Positions 1 to 6,472 of a DNA stretch of 17,776 nt are shown here, piece after piece. The stretch is from assembly GCA_937892225.1 (NCBI GenBank), contig CALAUH010000148.1, positions 1 to 17,776 on the forward strand, given 5' to 3'. The position numbers and the translations under genes were made by a program. Every line of letters starts with the position of its first letter. The first letter of the stretch is position 1. A model generated the notes under the pieces. That model saw only the letters and a list, made by a program, of their open reading frames with translations, searched no databases and was not told the origin of the DNA. The stretch is from an uncultured Treponema sp. (GTDB taxonomy: Bacteria; Spirochaetota; Spirochaetia; Treponematales; Treponemataceae).

Positions 1-6
1 ATTGAA

Positions 7-37
7 ATCACAGGGTGCATACAGTACACCCTGTGAT
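7..37 (-). terminator. hairpin after the DUF2971-like lipoprotein gene
   Basis: Perfect 11-bp inverted repeat, ATCACAGGGTG at 7-17 and CACCCTGTGAT at 27-37, with a 9-base loop. It begins 14 bases past the stop codon of the lipoprotein gene. The following bases on the minus strand are only modestly T-rich (TTTCAAT), so it is a weaker intrinsic terminator than others in this window, or a bidirectional one shared with a gene beyond the window edge. Confidence 0.6.
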
Positions 38-50
38 AATGCTTCATTAA

Positions 51-572
51 CTAAAAACGCACAGGTATTTCTGAACGTTTTATAAAGTCGGGAATTTCGG
101 CAATAGAATATCCATGATCGCCTAAGAAGTCTTGCATACTCCTTTGAGCGAGATCAGAATGAACAGTTGGAGATATTGTAATTCCTTTAACTGCCATTTT
201 GTCAAACTTCAATTCAAGATATGGAATTATGAGACCGTTTGCGGGCCTGTATTTATAGACACCATTATCTATCAACTGTTTTTTTCTGTCGTCTGGTACA
301 TTTATGATGATTCTGAATTCTTTTTCATGAGCGAAATAATCCCGTTTAATAAACCCAAATACTTCTTCCAATGAATGCTCAAATTTGCAAGAAATTCCAT
401 TAAAACGAAATAGTTTAGGAAAAGAATTCTTATACCTTTTTTTCTGTATTTCAATTGATTTTATATCTTCGTCTGAATAGTCCAAAGGCTGAACGACTGT
501 ATCCGGCTGTTTTATGCTTGAACAACCGGCAAACATTAATATTGATAAAAATGTAATTAATATTTTTTTCAT
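51..572 (-). CDS. small lipoprotein with DUF2971-like C-terminal region
   Basis: 173 residues. The N-terminus is a lipoprotein signal peptide: MKK, a hydrophobic stretch, then F-A-G-C with the lipid-attachment cysteine at residue 17, so it is probably membrane-anchored outside the cytoplasm. The second half resembles the C-terminal part of DUF2971 proteins: an F-x-x-E-x-E-F-R segment near residues 77-86, then Y-R-P-x-x-G-L-I-x-P-Y, I-x-I-S-P-T-x-H, and a closing S-E-I-P-x-R. The N-terminal half of that family, with its N-D-P-F type motif, is not present. It starts 4 bases after the stop of the upstream large secreted protein and is probably cotranscribed with it; the ribosome-binding site is weak. 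The function is unknown. The domain match is from memory of motifs and is moderate; the lipoprotein call is firm. Confidence 0.7.
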   Translation of the reverse strand: MKKILITFLSILMFAGCSSIKQPDTVVQPLDYSDEDIKSIEIQKKRYKNSFPKLFRFNGISCKFEHSLEEVFGFIKRDYFAHEKEFRIIINVPDDRKKQLIDNGVYKYRPANGLIIPYLELKFDKMAVKGITISPTVHSDLAQRSMQDFLGDHGYSIAEIPDFIKRSEIPVRF

Positions 573-576
573 TTAA

Positions 577-2643
577 TTAGTCCGCTATAAATTTGCAAAA
601 ATAATTACCATTTACTTTAATAATAGTTGTAAAATAATTTTTATATACTGTGTTATAAATTTTTCCTACTACCATATCTTTTCCAAACAAAGTAAGAAGA
701 GTATTTTCCATGTCTTCAGTACCCTTTTCTTCAATCCAATAAGTATTTTCATTCTTACCTTTGATTACACTTACTTCTTTATTAGAATCAAGCTGGATTT
801 TTACAGGAATTCCATTTTCATGAATAACAGTAACATTTTTTGTTCCTTTATTATCATAAAATGAAAATTCTTCAATTAATGGTTCATTATTAACTAATGG
901 CTTGCGTAAATAAATTTCATCATATCTGCCGTCACCATTCAAATCCCACATTAATTCTTTTCCGCCGTTTCCAAGATATTTTTCCTGATAATCGACGATT
1001 GTATCTCTATCATTATCAATTTCTACTTTCTGCAGATAAATATTATCGATTAATTGAACCTGACCAAAAACTTTATTAATAAATGTGATTTCATCCTTAC
1101 TGTTAAAATTTCCAGTTGAATCTATATCATAAGTTTCTGCAGTTTCGTACAAATCATCACCATCATAATCAACATATCTTATGAATGGAAAACCGCCGCC
1201 TAATTCTGCATAAGCATATTTTTTATCATTTACAGAAAAATCTATAGAAACCGGCTTTCCTTTATAAATTGTATAATGTAAAACTGCATTATCTCTTTCA
1301 AAAGAAGGTATTTCTATACTGGATGCTTTTTTAAGAAGGAAACGAGCATCAAGTTCTGTAAAATCCTGATTAATAAGTGGAACAAAAAATTCAACACCTG
1401 TTTTTTTCAAGGCACGATCCTGTGTCATTTTAAAAGGAGAATAAACAAAATCATCATCTAAATAATTAAAAATTGAATTGCTTTTTGAAAATTTTACCTT
1501 TTCAACTTTAGGATATATATCATAAACTAAATCTGTTTTTGTATTTTCAAAAGAAATTGTTTTTGGAACACCAAAATCGCAGTCTGAATTTATTTCGAAA
1601 ATTTCATCATTGTTAGAATCATATAAAATTGTTTTCGCACGGCCTCTTTCATAAGTTACAGTCAATTCGTTTAACAAATCAAGATTTTCATCAAAAATAA
1701 TTGTTCCATTAAAAGAATTTAAAGTGTCATATAAATTCTGTTTTAATGCAGAATCCTGAATTAAATTAGCAAATGCTTCCAGTACAGACAAATTAAAAAT
1801 ATTTTCTGATGAATTAAAATAAAGATTATATGCCTTCTCTTCTGAAACAAGATTATTTTTTAATGCACAATATGCAAACAAAGGATATTTTTCTAACTTT
1901 TCACCTGCTCCAAGAATAAGTCTGTCTCTCGTTTCACCTTCTACAAATAACGAAGCACAAACTTCAAGTTCCATACTGTGATTTTTATAATCTGGAAAAT
2001 GAGCCACATAATCTTTTGCAATTAATAAAACATCAGTAGGAATGTTATACTTTAAGCCAGAACGTTCTGAATTTAAAAGAAAAGTTGTTTCAAACATAAA
2101 GAATATTCTTGGGAAACGTTCATCTTTTGAATAAATTTTTCTACACTGATTTAATTTTGCTCTTGCCTGTGCGACAGATTCTTTTGAACCAATTCTGTAA
2201 TAATCTTTAATTCTAATAAATTCTGCATCAGCTGAATAAATAAAAGGTTCCTGATTTAATATTTCAAGTGATTTTTCTAAATTTAAAGTTTCGCTTAATA
2301 AATCTGCATAAAAAATTCTGGCACTGTTTTTATTATAATTAACCCAGTTGTTATAATTAAATGCCTTAGAAATTGAATCTAAAACCTCTGCCCTTTTATA
2401 ACCAAGCTGATTCTGACTGCTTGCTTTTACATAATATAAATCTGATACAGTTTCATCATATGCAAGACCCATTTCTGCCTGATTTAATGCACCTTTATAT
2501 TCATTTGCAAGTATACATTTTTCTGCAAGTTTTAAACATCGTTCTGCAGTTTTTCTATTAACTTGACGAAGCTGTTCAGATTGTCCGAAAATACATAAAT
2601 TACAACAAAATATTAAACCTATTAAAACTACTATTTTTTTCAT
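577..2643 (-). CDS. large secreted TPR-like protein with Asp-rich repeat loops
   Basis: 688 residues from the ATG at 2643, which overlaps the tilS stop as ATGA. A TTG start 9 bases upstream would add three residues but is less likely. The N-terminus is a Sec signal peptide (MKK, hydrophobic core to about residue 19, likely cleavage after I-F-G). Residues about 28-160 are helical and TPR-like (A-E-K-C-x-x-A-N-E-Y-K-G-A-L). The C-terminal half is beta-rich and contains Asp/Asn loops resembling calcium-binding or FG-GAP-type turns: D-S-N-N-D-E near 340, D-Y-D-G-D-D near 494, D-N-D-R-D-T near 542 and D-L-N-G-D-G near 566. A periplasmic or surface structural or binding role is possible, but nothing identifies a ligand. 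No enzyme motif was recognised. It follows tilS in an overlapping operon and precedes a second exported protein. Confidence 0.75.
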   Translation of the reverse strand: MKKIVVLIGLIFCCNLCIFGQSEQLRQVNRKTAERCLKLAEKCILANEYKGALNQAEMGLAYDETVSDLYYVKASSQNQLGYKRAEVLDSISKAFNYNNWVNYNKNSARIFYADLLSETLNLEKSLEILNQEPFIYSADAEFIRIKDYYRIGSKESVAQARAKLNQCRKIYSKDERFPRIFFMFETTFLLNSERSGLKYNIPTDVLLIAKDYVAHFPDYKNHSMELEVCASLFVEGETRDRLILGAGEKLEKYPLFAYCALKNNLVSEEKAYNLYFNSSENIFNLSVLEAFANLIQDSALKQNLYDTLNSFNGTIIFDENLDLLNELTVTYERGRAKTILYDSNNDEIFEINSDCDFGVPKTISFENTKTDLVYDIYPKVEKVKFSKSNSIFNYLDDDFVYSPFKMTQDRALKKTGVEFFVPLINQDFTELDARFLLKKASSIEIPSFERDNAVLHYTIYKGKPVSIDFSVNDKKYAYAELGGGFPFIRYVDYDGDDLYETAETYDIDSTGNFNSKDEITFINKVFGQVQLIDNIYLQKVEIDNDRDTIVDYQEKYLGNGGKELMWDLNGDGRYDEIYLRKPLVNNEPLIEEFSFYDNKGTKNVTVIHENGIPVKIQLDSNKEVSVIKGKNENTYWIEEKGTEDMENTLLTLFGKDMVVGKIYNTVYKNYFTTIIKVNGNYFCKFIAD

Positions 2644-3992
2644 ACTATCCAATTTTTAAACCCCAAAAAATCACCTAAGATACAAATTATATTTTGTTCC
2701 TTTGTAACCAGCTCCTGAAAAACAAGAATATAATTTCTTTTATCTTCTGGAACATGCCAGTCTTTATAAATATCGGCAATTTTCTTCATTTTCCCATCTG
2801 CCGTTTTAATTTTATCATCTTTCCAGTAATTTCTTACCATAACCGGAAGTTTTGTTTTTATTCCAGTAAAAGTACCATTAAAATATAATGAACTTAAACC
2901 TTCGTCTTCATAAACAGCATCTAGTTTACCAAAAGGTAAAGAATAACTCTTATTTTCTTCTATTATATCAGAAAAATTAAAATCAGTTTCAGAATTTTCT
3001 CTTTTTTTAAAATAAATTTTTTCTTTTTTTAAACTTATTTCTAAATCATCAAAATATTTTTCACAATTTGTATTTTTATTAATACTTATAATATCTTCTA
3101 AAAACTGATACGGAATTCTTTTTTCATATCCCAAAAGATTTATAGCTTTTAAAATACTTCTGATTTTTAAAGAATCACTTAGAATTTCAAAATCATTTCT
3201 GTCAATTTCTGTACAATTATTATGTAAATTAATTTCTATATCATCTGCTGCCTTACAAATAATTTCAGAATCACGCTGCGCCTTTTTAATTCCATTCAAT
3301 AAAGCAGTCTGCCAGCCAGAGAATTCCTCATTCAAAAACGGAATCAACTTTAATCTGATTTTATTTCTTAAATACGCAGTATCTTGATTTGTAGAATCCG
3401 TACGCCAGCTGATTTTTTTATCTAAAAGATAGTCTTCTATTTCTTTTCGTGTAACATTCAACAATGGTCGTAAATAGACATCTCTTTTAAATGCAATTCC
3501 AGTTAATGAATCAATAGAAGCTCCCTGTAAAAATCGCATCAAAACTGTTTCCATCTGGTCATTTTGATTATGTGCAAGACATAAATAATCAAGTTCGTTG
3601 TTATTAATAAAATCTTCGAATAAAGAATAACGCATCTTTCTTGCGGCATCTTCAATTCCAGATTTTTCACACTGAGCTTTTTCTAAAATCTTACCCCTTG
3701 GAATTTCAAAATCAAAAGCTTCTAAATTATATCCTTGTGATTTTAACAGGCTGCACAAATTTAAAACAAATTCTACATCACCAGAAGTTTCTTTTTCTTC
3801 TCTTATATTATGATTTACAGTAATTACTTTTAAAGGATGATTATAATCTTTTAAAATATTGCATAAAGCAATCAACAAGGATACAGAATCTGCTCCACCA
3901 GAAACAGCGACACCAAATTTACATTCAGATAAATCTATATCATTTTGGATGAGATTATTTTTTATTTTTTGTTCAAAAGCAGTTAAAACCAT
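2640..3992 (-). CDS. tilS: tRNA(Ile)-lysidine synthase TilS
   Basis: 450 residues from ATG 3992. The enzyme ligates lysine to C34 of the CAU-anticodon tRNA-Ile, changing its codon from AUG to AUA and its identity from Met to Ile; it is essential and cytosolic. Visible are the PP-loop ATP pyrophosphatase motif S-G-G-A-D-S at residues 31-36, the downstream L-A-H-N-x-N-D-Q-x-E-T segment, R-P-L-L-x-x-x-R-x-E-I, and W-R-x-D-S-T-N of the N-terminal domain, and a C-terminal domain with V-R-N-x-W and D-x-H-V-P-E-D-K-R. An upstream TTG at 4040 would add 16 residues encoded by a terminator hairpin and is rejected. The chosen ATG directly follows the T-run of the rplY terminator and has no Shine-Dalgarno sequence, so initiation may depend on an internal promoter or readthrough. 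The stop overlaps the next gene's ATG. Confidence 0.95.
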   Translation of the reverse strand: MVLTAFEQKIKNNLIQNDIDLSECKFGVAVSGGADSVSLLIALCNILKDYNHPLKVITVNHNIREEKETSGDVEFVLNLCSLLKSQGYNLEAFDFEIPRGKILEKAQCEKSGIEDAARKMRYSLFEDFINNNELDYLCLAHNQNDQMETVLMRFLQGASIDSLTGIAFKRDVYLRPLLNVTRKEIEDYLLDKKISWRTDSTNQDTAYLRNKIRLKLIPFLNEEFSGWQTALLNGIKKAQRDSEIICKAADDIEINLHNNCTEIDRNDFEILSDSLKIRSILKAINLLGYEKRIPYQFLEDIISINKNTNCEKYFDDLEISLKKEKIYFKKRENSETDFNFSDIIEENKSYSLPFGKLDAVYEDEGLSSLYFNGTFTGIKTKLPVMVRNYWKDDKIKTADGKMKKIADIYKDWHVPEDKRNYILVFQELVTKEQNIICILGDFLGFKNWIV

Positions 3993-4028
3993 AAAAAAAG
4001 CCGCACTTCTAAAATAAAGTGCAGCTTT
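3993..4028 (-). terminator. rplY terminator abutting the tilS start codon
   Basis: On the minus strand, an 11-bp stem (AAGCTGCACTT with AAGTGCGGCTT, one G-U pair) closes an 8-base loop and is followed by seven T residues. The stem arms are 4017-4027 and 3998-4008. The tilS ATG is the next codon after the T-run, with no spacer. Confidence 0.85.
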
Positions 4029-4034
4029 ATTATA
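4029..4034 (-). promoter_or_regulatory. candidate -10 box for tilS inside the terminator region
   Basis: A perfect TATAAT on the minus strand sits immediately upstream of the rplY terminator stem. Eighteen bases further upstream is TCGAAA, a 4/6 match to the -35 consensus. Transcription would start near 4022, within the 5' arm of the hairpin, so tilS transcripts would carry only a shortened stem and could escape termination. This would explain how tilS is expressed behind a strong terminator. The -35 match is weak. Confidence 0.4.
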
Positions 4035-4061
4035 CAACAAATTAAATCTAATTTCGATAGA

Positions 4062-4613
4062 TTAACGTGCTGGTGATACAGTTACTAATGGAAGTTCAGA
4101 ATCTGTAAGAACTTCAACTTTTTTATCAAAAGGAACGTCCTTTACACGTAAAGCTTCACTTACATTAATATTTGCAATACTTACAACAACTGTTTCTGGA
4201 AGATCAGCGATGCAAGCCTTAATCTTAATCTGATTGTTTCTTTCTTTCTTAAAACCACCCTTAAGAACACCAGCTGGAGTTCCTTCAAAGTGAATCTTAA
4301 TGTTTGTTACTAATTTCTGATCTGCATCTGGTACAAAGAAATCTGCATGTAAAACTTTGTCATTGCGGATGTTGTATTCAACATCTTTGATTAATGCTAA
4401 AGATTCTTTTCCATCTACTTTTAATGTGATAGATGTAGTTGGAGTAATTGCTCTCCAAATTTTGTTGAATTCTACTTCGCCAACTTCAATAGATGTAGCC
4501 TCGCCTTTTGCATTATAAACAACAGCAGGGATACGTCCTTCTTTGCGAAGTTTTTTAGCAGCTGATTTACCAAGAACTGTTCTTGTTTTAGCTTCGATAG
4601 TCTGCTTACTCAT
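4062..4613 (-). CDS. rplY: 50S ribosomal protein L25/general stress protein Ctc
   Basis: 183 residues, the long bacterial form: an N-terminal 5S rRNA-binding L25 domain (residues 1 to about 90, with the R-T-x-L-G-K-S-A-A-K-K-L-R-K-E-G-R-I-P-A-V-V-Y signature) and a C-terminal TL5/Ctc beta domain (about 95-180). It binds 5S rRNA in the central protuberance; the Ctc form is stress-induced in Bacillus. The start is supported by AAGGAG ten bases upstream of ATG 4613. It has its own promoter and terminator, so it is a single-gene unit between tRNA-Gln and tilS. In Firmicutes ctc is commonly followed by pth; here tilS takes that place. The sequence itself is ordinary. Confidence 0.96.
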   Translation of the reverse strand: MSKQTIEAKTRTVLGKSAAKKLRKEGRIPAVVYNAKGEATSIEVGEVEFNKIWRAITPTTSITLKVDGKESLALIKDVEYNIRNDKVLHADFFVPDADQKLVTNIKIHFEGTPAGVLKGGFKKERNNQIKIKACIADLPETVVVSIANINVSEALRVKDVPFDKKVEVLTDSELPLVTVSPAR

Positions 4614-4641
4614 TTCTTAAAGCTCCTTATATCCTTAAAAA

Positions 4642-4684
4642 TATTTATTCAATAATATAACAAAAATGCAGTATTTATTCAATA
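4642..4684 (-). repeat. 13-bp direct repeat bracketing the rplY promoter
   Basis: TATTTATTCAATA on the plus strand occurs at 4642-4654 and exactly again at 4672-4684, 30 bp apart or close to three helical turns. One copy covers the -35 box and the other covers the predicted start site, a layout compatible with cooperative repressor binding. Chance AT-rich repetition is possible. Confidence 0.5.
4654..4682 (-). promoter_or_regulatory. rplY promoter within a 13-bp direct repeat
   Basis: On the minus strand TTGAAT (4677-4682), a 17-base spacer and TATATT (4654-4659) form a good housekeeping promoter, predicting a start near 4647 and a leader of about 34 bases. The -35 lies in one copy of a 13-base direct repeat and the start site in the other. 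Confidence 0.65.
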
Positions 4685-4689
4685 TGAAA

Positions 4690-4740
4690 TCTCTTTTTAA
4701 AAAAAGTTCATCAATATGATGAACCTTCTTTAAAAAGAGA
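4690..4740 (-). terminator. terminator after tRNA-Gln
   Basis: Long imperfect inverted repeat: TCTCTTTTTAAA at 4690-4701 pairs with TTTAAAAAGAGA ending at 4740, with an inner stem of TTCATCA and TGATGAA around a short loop. It lies 9 bases past the tRNA 3' end and would terminate the ispE-spoVG-tRNA transcript, separating it from the rplY promoter. Confidence 0.7.
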
Positions 4741-4749
4741 AATAACTAG

Positions 4750-4822
4750 CTGGGCCGACAGGATTCGAACCTGTGGAATGATGGCACCAAAAGCCATTGT
4801 CTTACCGCTTGACGACGGCCCA
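4750..4822 (-). tRNA. tRNA-Gln(TTG)
   Basis: 73 bases including the discriminator G. The acceptor stem TGGGCCG/CGGCCCA is a perfect 7 bp with the U1-A72 pair typical of tRNA-Gln. The anticodon stem ATGGC/GCCAT encloses the loop TTTTGGT, giving anticodon TTG. The T-arm contains GGTTCGAATCC. No CCA is encoded, so a CCA-adding enzyme is required. It lies 42 bases after spoVG on the same strand with no usable promoter between, so it is probably cut out of the ispE-spoVG transcript. Confidence 0.96.
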
Positions 4823-4864
4823 ATTTTATATCAAGAAGAAACTTTTACTGTTAAAAACTATTTT

Positions 4865-5143
4865 TTAGTCTTCTGCTGCACCAGTTTCTATATGACCAGC
4901 ATTATATTCAGCCAAAATTTTATCCTGGAGTTCTGCTCTGAACTCTGGACTGATTGGATGAGCTACATCTTTGTATTCACCATTTGCAGTCTTTCGGCTA
5001 GGCATTGCGATAAACAAACCGCTTTTACCTTCAATAATTTTAACATTGTGTACAACAAAACAGTTGTCAAATGTTACAGTTACGTAAGCACGTAATTTTC
5101 CTTCGTCTTCAACCTTTCTGATTCTTAATTCAGTAATTTGCAT
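4865..5143 (-). CDS. spoVG: SpoVG family regulator
   Basis: 92 residues, the standard length for the family. The conserved start M-Q-I-T-E-L-R-I-R-K-V, the central V-x-F-D-N-C-F-V-V-x-x-V-K-I and the G-L-F-I-A-M-P-S-R-K and D-V-A-H-P-I motifs are all present. SpoVG was named for Bacillus sporulation, but in Borrelia and Listeria it is a site-specific DNA- and RNA-binding regulator; the same role is likely here, since nothing suggests sporulation. GGAGG lies six bases upstream of the ATG. It follows ispE with 30 bases between and shares its promoter. The acidic tail (G-A-A-E-D) is typically variable. Confidence 0.96.
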   Translation of the reverse strand: MQITELRIRKVEDEGKLRAYVTVTFDNCFVVHNVKIIEGKSGLFIAMPSRKTANGEYKDVAHPISPEFRAELQDKILAEYNAGHIETGAAED

Positions 5144-5173
5144 AGTAGCCTCCGCAAATATTTTTAGTACAAA

Positions 5174-6058
5174 CTACAATGTCTGCACAAGTTTACACTT
5201 CCACTTATCAGCAAGCAAATTACTAGTGTAGATTGCCTGTTGCCTTAAAGTAAATACACCAAAAACAGTAGATCCAGAACCAGACATATCTATAAACTCT
5301 GCCCCACTATTTCTTAAATCTTTAAGTGCCTCAAAAATATCCGAATATTTTTGACTTAAAGGTTCAGTAAATGTGTTTACAAACGTCCAATTAATAACTT
5401 TATCTGCATAAACAGATTCAAGAGAATTAAAAACTGGATATTTTACTTTATGCTCCAAAGAATCTTTAGTTTCAAAAGACTTATCCACAAGTGAATAAGC
5501 TTCTTTTGTTGAACTGGCGATTTTTGGAAAAATCAACAACAAAAACAAATCTTTTCGGGATTCAATTTTTTTTATTATTTCACCGCGACCAGTTACCAAG
5601 GCAGCGCCTTTTCCTTCTGAATCACAATGCATAAAAAAGAAAACATCACTTCCTGTATTTTCAGCAATAAAATCGAGCTGAGAATCATTCAATGATATCC
5701 CGCAAATATCAGAAAGCACTCGAATTAAAGCAGCAGCATCAGATGAACCACCACCTAAACCGCCTCCAGAAGGTATACCTTTTACTAATTTTACATTAAT
5801 TCCAGGAACATCACATCCGGATATCTTACAGAATGCTTCATAAGCTGATGTAAGAGTATTTTTTTCTGGAAGAACCAAAGAATCGCATTGTACACTGCAC
5901 CCTTTTTCTTCTTTTATACAAACAAATAATTCATCATATAAATTAATTGTTTGAAAAACACTTTCAATTTTATGATACAACTGCCCGTTTTGCTTCGGAA
6001 AAACTCTTAAATTGAAGTTAACCTTTGCATAAGCCTTTGTATAATAATTCTCTAACAT
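5174..6058 (-). CDS. ispE: 4-diphosphocytidyl-2-C-methyl-D-erythritol kinase IspE
   Basis: 294 residues from ATG 6058; two in-frame TTG codons just upstream are unlikely starts. IspE phosphorylates the 2-hydroxyl of CDP-methylerythritol in the MEP isoprenoid pathway. It is a GHMP kinase: the substrate-binding A-K-V-N-F-N-L segment with Lys12, the ATP-binding P-S-G-G-G-L-G-G-G-S-S-D at residues 96-107, N-T-G-S-D-V-F-F-F with the likely catalytic Asp138, and a C-terminal M-S-G-S-G-S-T-V-F-G motif. There is no Shine-Dalgarno sequence. A consensus promoter ends 11 bases before the ATG, so the mRNA leader would be about four bases. It heads the ispE-spoVG-tRNA-Gln unit and is divergent from the acidic-protein gene. 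Confidence 0.96.
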   Translation of the reverse strand: MLENYYTKAYAKVNFNLRVFPKQNGQLYHKIESVFQTINLYDELFVCIKEEKGCSVQCDSLVLPEKNTLTSAYEAFCKISGCDVPGINVKLVKGIPSGGGLGGGSSDAAALIRVLSDICGISLNDSQLDFIAENTGSDVFFFMHCDSEGKGAALVTGRGEIIKKIESRKDLFLLLIFPKIASSTKEAYSLVDKSFETKDSLEHKVKYPVFNSLESVYADKVINWTFVNTFTEPLSQKYSDIFEALKDLRNSGAEFIDMSGSGSTVFGVFTLRQQAIYTSNLLADKWKCKLVQTL

Positions 6059-6069
6059 CAACAATAAAT

Positions 6070-6097
6070 ATTATACAGAAATTTTTATCAATGTCAA
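6070..6097 (-). promoter_or_regulatory. consensus promoter of ispE
   Basis: Perfect -35 TTGACA (6092-6097 on the minus strand), a 16-base spacer and perfect -10 TATAAT (6070-6075). Only 11 bases separate the -10 box from the ispE ATG, predicting a leader of about four bases. Confidence 0.85.
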
Positions 6098-6118
6098 AGG
6101 GAAATTCTTAAAAAATAG

Positions 6119-6147
6119 TTGAAAAAGATATAAGTTTATTATATATT
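6119..6147 (+). promoter_or_regulatory. promoter of the acidic-protein gene
   Basis: TTGAAA (6119-6124), a 17-base spacer and TATATT (6142-6147), predicting a start near 6154. A second TATAAT at 6186-6191 has no good -35 partner. The promoter is back to back with the ispE promoter; their -35 boxes are 21 bases apart. Confidence 0.6.
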
Positions 6148-6226
6148 ATTTTCGGTGAGACATTTTTATCAATTTATTTGAGGGGTATAATTTATGTCTG
6201 TTGATTCCGAATTAGAGGAGTTTACA

Positions 6227-6472
6227 ATGTCATTTTCATTAGATGATGATTTTGACACTTTCGACGAAGATTTCAATGATGATTTTGATGATTACGAAGA
6301 AGATGAAGCTGCTTTAGATGATATGGACGATGATGCTGAATTATACTACGACGATGTATTCAAGGAAGAAGAAGATATAGACGAACCATACGATGACGTC
6401 GAAGAAGAAGACGGTTATCGTTCAAATGGAAAACTCGATTCACCAGATCTTCTTTTCGGCGACGACTTTTAA
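6227..6472 (+). CDS. small, extremely acidic protein of unknown function
   Basis: 81 residues from ATG 6227, of which 39 are Asp or Glu and only three are Lys or Arg; aromatic residues (8 Phe, 5 Tyr) recur every three to five positions in the first half (D-D-D-F-D-T-F-D-E-D-F). An in-frame ATG at 6194 would add 11 residues and has GAGGGG upstream. I prefer 6227 because AGAGGAG lies six bases before it, and that stretch would be the only use of GAG codons in a gene that otherwise writes Glu as GAA. There is no signal peptide, so it is cytosolic. The composition fits a DNA-mimic, a nucleic-acid-binding-protein antagonist, or a disordered tail like that of RNA polymerase delta; none can be shown. 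It is the only plus-strand gene in the first 12 kb, and its stop touches the rsfS stop. Confidence 0.75.
   Translation: MSFSLDDDFDTFDEDFNDDFDDYEEDEAALDDMDDDAELYYDDVFKEEEDIDEPYDDVEEEDGYRSNGKLDSPDLLFGDDF

Noticed and set aside
3993..4040. Longer TilS N-terminus from TTG 4040
   Set aside because: The extra 16 residues would be encoded by the rplY terminator hairpin and lie outside the conserved TilS domain.
4825..4860. TTAACA-N17-ATATAA as a promoter for tRNA-Gln
   Set aside because: The -10 would end within three bases of the tRNA 5' end, so transcription would start inside the tRNA.
4778..5095. Plus-strand ORF of 105 codons opposite spoVG and tRNA-Gln
   Set aside because: It runs through a tRNA and antisense to a well-conserved gene, with no ribosome-binding site and no recognisable protein.
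6194..6226. Upstream ATG for the acidic protein
   Set aside because: Possible, but the GAG codons it would use fit a ribosome-binding site for ATG 6227 better than coding sequence; all other Glu codons are GAA.
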